From positions 21,257,501 through 21,321,500 of the forward strand of contig CATNEN010000001.1 of assembly GCA_950097015.1 (NCBI GenBank): a stretch of DNA of 64,000 bases. The letters run 5' to 3'. The notes under the pieces are model-generated. The model saw only the letters and a program-made list of their open reading frames with translations, was not told the origin of the DNA and did no database searches. The DNA is from Macrostomum hystrix. Its lineage: Eukaryota; Platyhelminthes; Macrostomidae. Below, piece after piece: positions 19,345 through 30,562 of the stretch (positions are counted from its first letter, which is position 1; each line of letters starts with the position of its first letter). A program made the position numbers and the translations under genes.

Positions 19345-20862
19345 TCTCTCGTAGGCACCAGTTAAGTTTGGCATGCTTAGTCACTCTTTAACTGACCATA
19401 TATTTATAGACATATAAATGTTTAAAGATTTGTATTAGTTAATAAAAATGTTTGAAACAACGAAATGAACTAAGCCTTCATCCCGCATGTGTTCAGTCGG
19501 TATACAACATGTAAAAATTTAAAGCTCAGTTTGGTGACAATCCCAGATCCTCAATGTGCCAACGAGACACTGCTCTAGAGTTCTGGTGAGCTTTAAAACT
19601 GTGTGACTGTACGTCACTTTTCGCTGCTTTCTAAATAGCTTTATTGCCAACATGTACATGCGTGAACGCATGTCTTTCCTTTACATTTTCGGTGCTAGAA
19701 AACGTCTCTATCTCCGCTCCGCTGATTTCCGTTCTAGAAACTTCTTATCAGTCCTAGCTGTCATGCTCAGCTCGAACGGCAATTCCCAGCTCTGTTTGTT
19801 CATGTGCTGCTCTAAAAATAGCACTGGCAAAGTCGCATGCATGCAATATCCCATTGCTCATAGAGCCCGGGATTTTCTAGGTGACTTTCCAGGTTAATAA
19901 GTTCGAGTGGAAATCATTTGAAATCATGAAACCAACTCAGTCGTGTAGGAAATCATTTCTAGATTGATTTTCAATTGAATCCGACTCGATAAACTGTGCT
20001 CAAATCTATTGGGACACCGACGACAGCCATATAGTACTGACATAGTCAGAGTAAAGATAAAATTTTCTAGGTGACTTTCAAGGTTAATACGTAAGTCATA
20101 ATACGTAATACGTAATACAGGTAAGTCAGTTCTTTAAAATGGCATGAGCAAGTCAGAAAGAGATCAAAGAAAAGAATTGATCGACAGTGAAAGCATTTAA
20201 ATTTTTTGCTTCGCATTAGTTGATTTCTAATGCGGCGACATCGGAACTGACTCTCGTAGGCACCAGTTAAGTTTGGCATGCTTATAGTCACTCTTTAACT
20301 GAGCATATATTGATTTTTTTATTTAATGATTTGTATACAACACAACAACAATGATAAAACATTGATACGATACAACGATACAATGATACAACAATATATA
20401 AAAATTTAAAGCTCAGTTTAATGACAATTATCCCAGATCCTCAGTTTGGTGACAATCCCAGATCCTCTGTTTGGTGACAATCCCAGATCCTCTGTTTGGG
20501 ACAATCCCAGATCCTCAGTTTGGTGACAATCCCAGATCCTCAGTTTGGGACAATCCCAGATTGGTGATAATCCCCCAGATAAAAAGTTTTAAACAATGAA
20601 ATGAACTAAGCCTTGATACAACACTGATACAACACAACAACAATGATACAACATTGATACGACACAACGATACAATGATACAACAATATATAAAAATTTA
20701 AAGCTCAGTTTAATGACAATTATCTCAGATCCTCAGTTTGGTGACAATCCCAGATCCTCTGTTTGGGGACAATCAGTCCATGACAACTAAATAACAAAAC
20801 AACGAAACTAATTCACTAAGTTGACTTATGCTGGAATGCCGGATGCTGTTGCCAGGGGCCGG
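19345..20862. repeat. Repeat-rich stretch before the HES gene
   Basis: A 60-bp word beginning CTCGTAGGCACCAGTTAAG occurs at about 19352 and 20252. From 20339 a block of about 290 bp is repeated from about 20629: ACAACACAACAACAATGAT-type AT-rich DNA followed by several copies of a 25-bp unit containing TTTGGTGACAATCCCAGATC. A single copy of that unit lies near 19528. No gene supported. Confidence 0.75.
19732..19780. promoter_or_regulatory. Degenerate copy of the HES upstream region with a three-unit heat-shock element
   Basis: TTCTAGAAACTTC at 19732-19744 is a perfect TTC-nn-GAA-nn-TTC element. The following AGCTGTCATGCTCAGC matches AGCTGTCATGTTCAGC downstream of the heat-shock element at 21342. 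This looks like an old duplicate of the HES promoter without an attached HES frame. Confidence 0.45.
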
Positions 20863-21231
20863 TTACCAAGGACGCCACACAGGCTGGGCTCCCTCCTGGT
20901 CCATCGACTGGCTAGATTCTTCGTCAGTAGACATAGCCGAAACCGTTGATGAGGCCGAAGACTTGCAGCAGAAGCTCATGGCCGTAGATTGAGCCTTGGC
21001 TGAGTCATACAGCAGCAGCTCCACAGTCAGCTCCAGGATGTCGGCCTTCTCTAGGCGCTTAATCCGGTACGGTTTTATCACCTTGTTGGCCTGCAGCAGC
21101 TCTTTGAGTCTGTCCAAGCTGGCATTAATTCTGGCTCTGCGCTGCTGCTCCATCACCTGCTTGCTGATTCTCCTATGCTCCATCAACTCTACTGGGCGCG
21201 TGGTTTGTGTTTTTTTAATTCGGAGCTCCAT
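20863..21231 (-). CDS. Short HES-type bHLH transcriptional repressor with WRPW
   Basis: An intronless frame of 122 residues. The basic region and helix 1 (about 19-46, RRISKQVMEQQRRARIN), a loop with KVIKPYRIKRLEKADILEL and helix 2 (to about 74) match Hairy/E(spl)/HES proteins, and the last four residues are WRPW, the Groucho/TLE-binding tetrapeptide. No Orange domain fits in the roughly 45 Ser-rich residues between bHLH and WRPW. The proline that marks the HES basic region (usually in K-P-I/L) is glutamine (SKQVME). Such proteins repress Notch-responsive genes. A TATAAAA lies about 35 bp upstream of the ATG. Confidence 0.9.
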   Translation of the reverse strand: MELRIKKTQTTRPVELMEHRRISKQVMEQQRRARINASLDRLKELLQANKVIKPYRIKRLEKADILELTVELLLYDSAKAQSTAMSFCCKSSASSTVSAMSTDEESSQSMDQEGAQPVWRPW

Positions 21232-21260
21232 CGAAATTTCGAAATCGACCGGCCGAGTTC

Positions 21261-21270
21261 ATAATTTTAT
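21261..21270 (-). promoter_or_regulatory. TATA box of the HES gene
   Basis: CTTATAAAAT on the minus strand, 30-40 bp before the ATG, which implies a very short 5' leader. Confidence 0.5.
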
Positions 21271-21341
21271 AAGTACCCCCTGCACCGCCAACCCCCTGTT
21301 TCCTTTCCTCTATCCCCGCTTCACTCGTGAAATGAATTCTG

Positions 21342-21364
21342 TTCCAGAATGTTCTAGAATGTTC
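21342..21364. promoter_or_regulatory. Perfect five-unit heat-shock element
   Basis: TTC, GAA, TTC, GAA and TTC alternate with exactly two bases between units (21342, 21347, 21352, 21357 and 21362). This is the canonical binding array for the trimeric heat-shock factor. It lies about 110 bp upstream of the HES ATG, a usual distance. The paralogous region at 29453 has lost the alternation. Confidence 0.7.
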
Positions 21365-21424
21365 TGCAGTTTTAGCTGTCATGTTCAGCCTAGATTCTCC
21401 CAAATGTGCCTTATCTAAAAACAA

Positions 21425-22940
21425 ACCTCATAAGCAAACAAGATAAATCATCTTCGTTGCAACGAGCGTGTGAATTAAAAAATGACTGTTAACACAGGTG
21501 GACAGGCGGCTTATTCTGAAGTTCTGACGGGCTTTAAGTTCTCTGAGTCGTTGTTCCCTTTGAGAAAACAAACTTCAGAATTTTTAGATAAGGGTCAGCA
21601 TGGCGTAACCCAGTCCATGGACTGAACACTTCTGCAGCCAGCAGCTTGATCTTCGTAAAAATATTTTGTTTTATAAAATTAAAAAGCGAGAAAACCAAAA
21701 CCGAATTGATATTTAGAACTGCAGCAGCATTACACAGTTGTAGTTAGAATTTTCATAATGTACAGCGCTAATTTCCTACGGCATTGTCAGTCTTGACGCC
21801 ACTTTGGCTTAACAACAGCCAGTGAAAAAGTGTTTTTGTCCTTCAAAAAGCCAGTCACACAGGAATAGTTAGAAAATCATAAACATATTTCATATATCAC
21901 ATATTTCTCAAACGTAGAATTTGAGAATTCACATTTATTTTGGCTTGAGCAAATCACTTTTTAAGCTGCAATGCACTGCAAACCTTTGTTTTCACTTTCA
22001 CTTTCACTTCTCCGTTAATCTAATGCACGTGTGAAATTTCAAACCGATAAACATAAGTTGACACTGAAATTAATTAGACAAGACGAAATAAATACAAAGA
22101 CTCATGAGATTTTTTCCTGCCATTTCTTCACGAAACATAGGGAAAGTTTATTTTGCAAAGCTAATTATTATTTCAAGCATTTAATTGCTAGGAATTTCAG
22201 CCATGTCATAATTATTTGAGTTGGCATTTGTATTTAGAGTATGTTATATGAATACAGCAGCAAAGTGTGTTCTTATGAAGTTTGTGTATAGGTTCTGAAA
22301 TATTTATGCACTGTAGCTACAGTTTTTACAGAAGGCACAATTTTACCATTTTACCTTTAAGTCTCTTATAGCAGCTCAAGTTCTGTGTTTATCTATATTA
22401 GCAAATTTTGAAATGTCAACTAGGGATAAAAAGAGGGCCTCAGTTTAATCAATATTCATAAAGGCATTCAGAACAAGATTAGATTATTCACAGTTAGTCA
22501 ATCATGTCTTTTTGGTTGGCACTCAACAGGCTGTTGTTGATTGTTGGCCATTCAGCTTCAACACCAGACTAGGATTCTTGGGACTCCTTGTCCTGTTAGA
22601 TAGGCTCTCCTTGTCCTGTTAGGTGTGAGAGGTGAGACAGTTGGTTTGCTGTTTGTATTTAGATCTATAGCTAGGGAAGAAGGGGCAGAAGGCTGATAAG
22701 AGCTTATAAAGGATTGTTAGCTATATTAGGTTAAATAGGACCACAATTGAGGTAATTATACAGGGCTGGTATGAACTGTGTATGGGGCTTGAGCATAAAT
22801 GTACAAGATCTGATAGCTCAAGTGTACACTCTAGTACATCAGATAACTCAGTAAAGATAGCTAGCAATGCCACAATTCTAGCTAGTGTTATAAAGACCTG
22901 GGGAAAATAGTGTTAATAAATTAATAGTCATTAGCTAGAG
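21425..22940. other. Gene-poor AT-rich stretch
   Basis: Only short frames without recognisable content. Positions 21430-21500 belong to the HES upstream region that is duplicated at 29453-29690. TGTCCTGTTAG(A/G)TAGGCTCTCC-like words repeat near 22590-22625. Nothing else is supported. Confidence 0.5.
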
Positions 22941-22941
22941 G

Positions 22942-24500
22942 AATTTCATAAACAGCAGTTTCAAGACAAAAACTGCTCATGCAGTATCAAAACCAATAGC
23001 TCAAGGCAAACTGCTGTGCGTGCATTATCAAAACTGAGAGCTCAAGCAACCAGCAAAAAATTTGTGTGTTGGGTATCTTGGGCAGGGTTGTGCTAACACT
23101 GAGAAATGATTATGTACTCAAGCACTTAACATAGCCTTTAATCATATGTGATTAGTTCTCATATGCCCTTAGGTATACCATGAGAGTGGAGACAACCAGA
23201 TGCCACAATTCCAGCTAGTGAGCCAGTGTGATAAAGACCTGGTAAAATAAAGTTGATAAATAAATAGTAATTATAAGGAAATTTCAGAGCAAAGTTATAT
23301 ACCTGTACCAGACCAAATAACTCTAGTGTACACTAGGATCACTTATATTGCTTGTAGAAACAAGAAGAGGAGAAAAAAGGGCAGGAGAGAAGAGGAGAGG
23401 AAAGAAGAGAGGAAAGAAGAGTAGAGGAAAGGAGGGGAGAGAGGGAGAGGAGGGGGGAGAGGAGAGGAAAGAAGAGAGGAAAGAAGAGCAGAGGAAAGGA
23501 GGGGAGAGGAGGGGGGAGAGGAGAGGTGAAGAGGAGGGGGGAGAGGAGAAGAGGAGAGAATTTCATAAACAGCAGCTTTAAGGCAAACTACTGCTCATGC
23601 AGTATCAAAACCAATAGCTCAAGGCAAACTACTGTGCATGCATTATCAAAACTAAGAGCTCAAGCAACCAGTAATTGTGTGTTGGGTATCTTGGGCTGGG
23701 TTGGGCTAACACTAAAAATGATTATGTACTCAAGCACTTACCATAGCCTTTAATCATGTGATTAGTTCTCATATGCCCTTAGCTATGCCATGAGAGTGGA
23801 GACAGCCAGATGCCACAATTCCAGCTAGTGAGCCAGTGTGATAAAGACCTGGTAAAATAAAGTTGATAAATAAATAGTCATTATAAGGAAATTTCATAGC
23901 AAAGTTATATAACTGTACTAGACCAAATAACTCTAGTGTACACTAGGATCACTTATATTGCTTATAGAAACAAGAAAAGAAGAGGAGAATAAAGGCAGGA
24001 GAGAAGAGGAGAGGAAAGAAGAGCAGATGAAAGGAAGGGAGAGGGGGAGAGGAGAGGAGAAGAGGAGGGGGAGAGGAGGGGGAGAGAAGAGAAGAGGAGA
24101 GGAGAGAATTTGATAAACAGCAGTTTTAAGGCAAACTACTGCTCATGCAGTCTCAAAACCAATAGCTCAAGGCAAACTACTGTGCATGCATTATCAAAAC
24201 TAAGAGCTCAAGCAACCAGCAATTGTGTGTTGGTATCTTGGGCTGGGTTGGGCTAACACTAAAAATGATTATGTACTCAAGCACTTACCATAGCCTTTGA
24301 TCCTGTGATTAGTTCTCATATGCCCTTAGCTATACCATGAGAGTGAAGACAACCAGATGCCACAATTCCAGCTAGTGAGCCAGTGTGATAAAGACCTGGT
24401 AAAATAAAGTTGATAAATAAATAGTAATTATAAGGAAATTTCAGAGCAAAATTATATACCTGTACCAGACCAAATAACTCTAGTGTGCACTAGGATCAAT
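22942..24500. repeat. Three tandem copies of a roughly 550-620 bp unit with GA-rich tracts
   Basis: Units start at about 22945, 23565 and 24110 with a CATAAACAGCAG-like word. Each runs through GCTCATGCAGT(A/C)TCAAAACC, ACTCAAGCACTTA and GGTAAAATAAAGTTG. The first two end in purine-only tracts (about 23362-23560 and 23975-24105) of AGGAGAGGAG type. The third lacks a tract. Frames through the tracts are low complexity. Confidence 0.9.
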
Positions 24501-24837
24501 TGTTATTGCTTTGCAGGAGCTAACCAACAATTTTGGGTTGGGTAACTAGGAAACACTTTACAACAAACGATTAGCCAAGCCTTACCAGTTCTCAGATGCC
24601 AGCCTGAAGATAGCAAGCAAAGCCACCATTCCAGCTTGTGTTATAAGGACCAGTTAAGATGTACTAAGCCTCACTGCAGTTTGCTAAGTTTTTACCATCC
24701 TTTTAACTGCTTTCACTTTCTTAAATCCTTAATTCCTTTCAGGCTCTCTAATTATTTGTAGCCACATTGTAGCCACTGAATGTGAAGCTTTCATCTGAAT
24801 TGCCTGAATCTAGATCTGAATCTGAATCTGAATTTTC

Positions 24838-25041
24838 ATGGATAGTCAGCAGCAGCAGCAGCAGCAGCCACGGCAGCAGCAACAGCAGCAGCCGCAGCCC
24901 AGCAGCCCCTGGGCGCTGCTGCCCACCACGGTGGACAACAACAAGGTCCAGTGGTGGAAGGAGAAGGGAGGGGCCGGGGCGGCCACCAATTTCACGCCGC
25001 CGAGGCCCCGGTGCCCTCCCCGGCCACCGGCGAAGAAATAA
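24838..25041 (+). CDS. Short poly-Q open frame, doubtful
   Basis: The 67-residue frame starts MDSQQQQQQQ, has two glutamine runs from CAG repeats, then a Trp/Pro/Gly-rich tail, and its stop overlaps AATAAA. GC content is higher than around it. It could be a first exon, a processed fragment or a chance frame through a CAG repeat. No family recognised. Confidence 0.25.
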   Translation: MDSQQQQQQQPRQQQQQQPQPSSPWALLPTTVDNNKVQWWKEKGGAGAATNFTPPRPRCPPRPPAKK

Positions 25042-25737
25042 AGGTTTGTCTAAGCTACCTATATGTGATACCTTTATTCCTTAATTCTTAATCCTTAATC
25101 GTTAATTCCTTAAATAAGAGCCAAGCGTGCAATTATACCCGTTTGCAGGTGTAAGTTTTCATTGAGTCTGGTAAAACAATATTTAGTTTTAGCCATTATA
25201 GCACCATTTATCAAAATGCGATTGTCACACTACAATGCTAATGCAATATTACAACGTTAGCAAATGTACTCACATTCAATATGATTGTAGCCATAATGTC
25301 ATATGTCGTGTCTTGTCGTGTTCATGTTTAACCAGAAAATTGCATGAGCCATCCTCCAAGCCCTATAGCAAGTTTATCTGCAAATTTAAAGAAGCAGATA
25401 ACAACTGCGTACGAAGATAACCCCTCACTCCACCTTCATGCTGTCCAATAACGAGCTGCTAACACACCTCGAAACCTCCCGCTTCGTCATTTCAGATGCA
25501 TTTCAAATGAAAGGAATATGGCTTCGGTGATCCTATAATCCTAAGGATTATATTAGGAATATTTTGGAATACATCTTTGCTTGTTGTCTTCCTTTATTTC
25601 ACTCATATTTATTTATTAGCTTGATGCACAGCCTAAATGTTTAGCTTCTTATAGCATTAGCTTAGCATGATAACCAACATATTTATCGAGCACTCCTTGC
25701 TTCGTGTTCCTGCACTTGCTCACTTGCTTTGCTTGCC

Positions 25738-26016
25738 TGCTTTGCTACAATTCGTAGCAAAAGTACATTTTTTTTTCATTTCTACTAACATTTATACTAA
25801 GCTGCTACTAACATTTACACTCCGACCCTTAAGCTGGCTAACACTTAAAAGATTCGCATGCTTCCCATCTGACCTCTGTGTCCCTGTAGCTAAGAGTTTG
25901 CTACAATTCGTAGCAAAAGTTCATTTTTCATTTCTACTAACATTTATACTAAGCTGCTACTAACATTTACACTCCGACCCTTAAGCTAGCTCACTTAAAA
26001 GATTCGCATGCTTCCC
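25738..26016. repeat. Direct duplication of about 130 bp
   Basis: GCTACAATTCGTAGCAAAAG and the sequence after it, through GATTCGCATGCTTCCCATCTGA, occur at about 25743 and again at about 25898, with a few base changes. No gene supported. The surrounding 25042-26143 is otherwise featureless. Confidence 0.8.
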
Positions 26017-26149
26017 ATCTGATTACAGGCAATCGTTATAGACAAATGATAAATATGTAAATTGGGTCTGAAACATTCCATATTTTTTCCAGACGTTCTC
26101 CATGAACACCTGACGCCTGGTACACGGTCAGGCGTGTCAAGAAACGGAA

Positions 26150-26276
26150 GCTGCGGATGACATTGATATTAGTGTCTATTCTAATTCAGTCAGCTACTCA
26201 GCGTCGAGTAGCAGTTGGCCCAGCATCCCGGCGAGCTGTATCTGGCCGAGTTTAGCAGGTTAGATAACGACAGCGA
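26150..26276 (+). pseudogene. Exon-like fragment, duplicated at 28966
   Basis: About 40 bp from GGAAGCTGCGGATGACATT is identical to 28966-29005. In both places the same frame is open (EAADDIDISVYS), then the copies diverge to different C-termini that stop within 40 codons. Conservation of an acidic open segment in two places suggests duplicated exon pieces. No family recognised. Confidence 0.3.
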
Positions 26277-26654
26277 CCTTCACGTACTCCATGTCATGTC
26301 AATGGAGTTCCACGGCTGCGCTCGCAACAAGGTTGAATAATCTTTTTGTTTTGTTTGTTGTAGTTTATGAAATAATGTGCAGCAACAATTAGTTTATTTA
26401 TGGTATTTAAAAGTAGCATTTATATAACATTTATAAGTACTTGTAGTTATCTCATACTTTTATAGGAAACAGTCTGTCTTAATTACATGTCTTCAAAATC
26501 AAGGTTTAATTACAGATGATAAGTCATGCATGGGCAATATGAGAAAACACGAGAAAACAGAACAAAACATATCCGTAAGAAAAAATAGTTTTCGTGAGTG
26601 ACGTAACGCAACTGAGAATCGGACAATCCGATTTATGACATGACAACTGAGTCA

Positions 26655-26712
26655 TGTGTCATGTTTCATGTCATTTCATGTCATGTCATGTCATGTCATG
26701 TCATGTTTCATG
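26655..26712. repeat. ATGTC pentanucleotide microsatellite
   Basis: About seven tandem CATGT/ATGTC units with flanking degenerate ones. Confidence 0.8.
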
Positions 26713-26896
26713 TGTCATTGTACTGTAATTCTGAGTTGAAGTTTTACAATTTAGTCTAGGCGATTTTTACATCTGCGCGCGCTTACAAAGACTAGAGAAT
26801 ATATAGCTTTTCCTGCTGCGCCAGGATGCGTTTGTGGGAGCTCTAGGATTCGCCTAGAGACTCCTGTCGTATGGCAGCCTTAATTAGTCAGACTAG

Positions 26897-27156
26897 TATA
26901 AAAGCTCTTACACTGAGAGAGGGTGTCCCGTCCGCCCCGTTCCTTATTCTCTTGCACTGCTACTCACTCTCTTAACTAGGTTCGATAAACTCTTTGTTGC
27001 TAGCCATTGCTGCCCTTGGCTGGTTCTAACAAAACTCAGATAGTCATTAAGACAAAGAATAAGAACATCATTGGAATTGGAATTGTGATTCCAGAAAACT
27101 CCTCCCAGATCTTGATTGATACCTCTCTCTTTACCTTGGTTACCGACAAAGGATCC
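26897..27156 (+). other. TATA box and candidate exon
   Basis: TATAAAAG at 26897-26904 is followed by a pyrimidine-rich leader. At 27004 a CTAG| acceptor-like site opens a 153-nt frame that ends TCC|GTGAGT at 27156. Both borders are phase 0. The 51 residues are Ile/Lys-rich with a NIIGIGIVIPENSSQILID stretch. No partner exon was found, so this remains a candidate. Confidence 0.25.
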
Positions 27157-27494
27157 GTGAGTAACTAATTAAACATTTGAGTTTGGGAACACTCTCTCAG
27201 TGACTTTTATAGTTTAAGTAACTTATAGTGAGTTTTCATCTTTGTGATTTGTTTGCTTTAAGACCACCTAAATATAATTCGATTGAGAATATAACATCAA
27301 AGTGAGTGCAATATCAGGAAAAGATAGTCGATTTCCCACGCCTCCTTATTTCTTAGTTAGAAACTACCGCTAGTGACTGGCTTATCTGCAAGAGATAATA
27401 ATTGAAGATAACAAAAACATTCTTTAAGCTAGACATCAATAGAACGGAGGCGAAAATAAAATATTTCAGAGTCATTGTCTGGATCATGTGATTT

Positions 27495-28703
27495 CTAGGG
27501 TATTGTTGGGATTTGTGAGACATTGTAACATTTTAACTTCTCGTGGTTATAGTGAAATTTGTAGAAGTGGTTCTTGGATCTTGGGTGGATCTTGGTAATT
27601 AGCTTTTCCTTGTAGTAATACCTCAGCGCTCGGTGCATCGTGTAGGTCATTTTGTCCAGCCCCTTGTAAGTTGCCCAGGCCTCTGCTGGTCCGGTTGGAT
27701 TTAGAATTTCCCAAGTGCCCCCCTGCTTGTTTTCCCAGCGCAAGCAGGGCAGCGACAGGTCAGACGGCGGAGCTTCCAGTAACTGGTAGATAAACTCCCA
27801 CAGCAGCAACTTCTTGTCTGTCATTGGGCAATGTTTAGTTTTGATAGCCAATTGTTTCAACAATGCAAAAATGTTTAATGAGATAGCTAACACTTTAAAT
27901 CCCAAGCCCCAGAATCACTTGCCATTTCCACAAATCTGTAAACCGCCCCTGAACCTGGGCTAACTTATATCCCGTAATCCCCAATACACTAAAGATTCCC
28001 AAATCCCAAGTTTCTGCAGCTCAAAAACACTAACCGCATCGCTGCTTACTTATTCTTTTTTCTGACGCCTGGCGCCGGCGGCTGCACATGCGTTGGGAGA
28101 TGCGAAGGAACCAAGCAAAGGAAGCTATCAATCAGAGGCAGCTGCTGCTGATGCTGTTGCTGTCCGATGGACCTGATGGTATCGCCAGAGGACCGACTTC
28201 CCTGCTTCTGCTGCTCATTTTTGCCTGCGAAGCACTCCGATGCGCTCATGGCCCCCGTGGCATCTTCGTCGGCAACCGGCTTATAGAGATCGAAGAGGGC
28301 AGCGCTGTCGTAAGATTGGAGGTCAACGAATTCACGGCGCATCACGGTGAAGTCCAAGGCGTCTAAAACGCTCAGGTCATCGACGGGCTGGTAAGAAGAA
28401 ATGGGTTTGCGATTATCTCTATCTCTATCACCAGATCTCCAGGAGCCTACATTGTCTCCCGTGAATAATAAATCTAGACACCATCTACTATAGCTAGACA
28501 ATCTAGCCACTCTCTGCAATAGGCAGTGTTGCTATAGTAACTGTCTTTTCTAGCTATAGTTAACTACCTAGAAAATCTACAAGATTTTGATTTTCTCGTA
28601 GTAGCTACCCTCTGTCTCCAATAGAACAACCAGCCACTTTCTCGATTTATAGTTTCACCTCTCCGGATTCAGTTGCATTTCCGTTTCCGCGATCAAAGTT
28701 CAT
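27495..28703 (-). CDS. ETS-domain transcription factor, multi-exon
   Basis: The last exon (27495 to about 27830) encodes the winged-helix ETS domain: LLLWEFIYQLL, a tryptophan-containing middle (WEILNP, AWATYKG), the DNA-recognition helix MTYTMHRALRYYYKEKLI with the invariant Arg pair, and a final HFYKFHY strand. Upstream, a start exon 28659-28703 (15 codons, |GTGAAA) joins in phase 0 to 28050-28387 after TTCTTACCAG, giving an acidic region and a Gln-rich stretch, as in ETS transactivation domains. The second exon ends AA|GTAAGC in phase 2, and I could not find a matching acceptor for the ETS exon, so that junction or an extra exon is unresolved. An ATG at about 27824 could also start the domain alone. 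Confidence 0.7.
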
Positions 28704-29452
28704 GGCCCGATTATTTGGCACGGCTTCTAAGAGGAGAATGAGGAAAGAGGAAACAGAGAAAAACTTACAGAGAAACAATTATGGTGGGTGTCTCAGTTTT
28801 AGACAACTAGCCAAGTTACAATAAGCTAGCTATCTATATGCTACTCTAAGAAACGCTTTGTTTGTCTAGTCTGGACTCTAGTTTTTCTTATCACTGCTGT
28901 GTTTATTTAGTCTGGACACCTATCGCTTTACAGATTTGGAAGCTGCGGAAATGTACTTTTACAAACGGAAGCTGCGGATGACATTGATATTAGTGTCTAT
29001 TCTAAGACTGCTTCCCAGAAGTTCGAGCATCATGAAACTCTTGCCGTACAGTTCAGCGGCATAATAACTGTAAAATAACTGGTCGTCGAGAGAAATATAT
29101 TGGATGATAAGTTTTTGTTACTTAATAGACACAACAGGCATTTTGTACGAGAGAAAAGCTTAAAGTGCCTTTATCAGGAAACTTGTGTGCTCTTTTATAA
29201 TTGGCTCCTTGAGCTTTCCCATTTTTAGTTGTAATTTACTGTTGGTCTGCTCATTCGCACTCTTCTTCAGCTGCTTTGCATTTAGTACCCTGCAACTATT
29301 CAGTTCGACAAAAAAATTTCCGTTTTGGATGCAATCTGCCTATACTATGGCATATTGTATAAATATACATATCCGACATGTATACACATTCTTAGTGTTC
29401 ATTATTTTCTCCCGCTATGCATCCTTAGGTGAATTAGGTAAATAATGTGCAT
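28704..29452. other. Upstream flank of the ETS gene
   Basis: No supported gene. The second copy of the EAADDIDISVYS exon-like fragment lies at 28966-29060. A hydrophobic frame at 29185-29445 has no recognisable content. Confidence 0.4.
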
Positions 29453-29690
29453 CCACGCTTCACTCGTGAAATGAATTCTGTTATAGAATTCCTATCTGTG
29501 GTTTTAGATGTCATGTTCAGCCTAGATTCCCCCCAAATGTGCCTTATCTAAAAACAAACCTCATAAGCAAACAAGGTAGATTATTTTCTTCGAGGACCTC
29601 TCAACAATTAGCTAGTTCTCAAAAAACTCCTCGCAACGAGCGTGTGTATTAAAAAATGACTGTCAACACAGGTGTATTTATTCTAGCACA
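29453..29690. repeat. Duplicate of the HES upstream region
   Basis: CGCTTCACTCGTGAAATGAATTC, then TGTCATGTTCAGCCTAGATTC, CCAAATGTGCCTTATC and GCAACGAGCGTGTG follow in the same order as at 21319-21500. An extra 60 bp is inserted near 29585-29635. The heat-shock element is ruined here. No HES frame lies next to it. Confidence 0.8.
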
Positions 29691-30009
29691 GGTAGTGTTA
29701 CACTTAGAATAAAAAAGCAAGAAAAACATGTGTCAAGCTGTTTTTCATGCTTTTGCGCTTCTAATTAGGTTTTTTATCTTCCGGTAGCTATGTACAGTCG
29801 TGCTATAACTAAAATTATAGGTATCGTGCTTTGTTTTAAATTCTAATTATTTTTTTGTTAAAACAAAATTTCATAGTTTTTTGTTTGATATCAGGTAGTG
29901 GTTTTAATAAAACAAATAAAATGACAGCGTAAAAAACGATTATGTTTTTGTATTGAAATTTTCGAAAAATGTCATTTCTATGAGCAATGCATTTAATTTT
30001 GAATTTTAT
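29691..30009. other. AT-rich spacer
   Basis: No frames or motifs of note. Confidence 0.5.
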
Positions 30010-30155
30010 TGTCAACTGGGGGGATGATTGTCAACTGGGGGATCATTGTTAACTGGGGGATCATTGTCAACTGAGGGATCATTGTCAACTGGGGGGATGA
30101 TTGTCAGCTGGGGGATCATTTTCAACTGGGGGGATGATTGTCAACTGGGGGAGAT
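30010..30155. repeat. 18-20 bp tandem repeat
   Basis: Eight units of TGTCAACTGGGGGATCAT type with small changes. The short plus-strand frame through it is a repeat artefact. Confidence 0.9.
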
Positions 30156-30482
30156 GCGACAGGTGAGGGATAAGACGGAAGATGAGACAGGGGAGATAAG
30201 GCACATTATGCCCTCCCTGCTGCTAGGTGCAGTTGAGGGTCAGCTGACCTATTAGCCATGGCCATGCTGAGTCATGTACTTCCTTCAAGGTGCCATGAAA
30301 TGCATTGTTCTCATTGCTAGCAGAATCTAATTGACACACACAACTCATGTCGCGAATTCAGCGGCAAGGCTGGTAGGAGCCAGAAGTGACAAGTCAGTGT
30401 TGATATTATATTACATTATGATTGAGTTTTTAAGTGCTATTATACTAATTGCTCGTTGACAATCTCCACTTCCACTAGGTGA

Positions 30483-30514
30483 ACCTGCATGGGCTTCCAC
30501 TAGCCCATGCAGGT
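30483..30514. repeat. Perfect hairpin, 13-bp stem
   Basis: ACCTGCATGGGCT pairs without mismatch with AGCCCATGCAGGT across a six-base loop. No T-run follows and no gene is adjacent. Confidence 0.7.
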
Positions 30515-30562
30515 ACAAAGACAAAGAGTACTTTAAAATGCCACCGTGAGTACATACATTAA

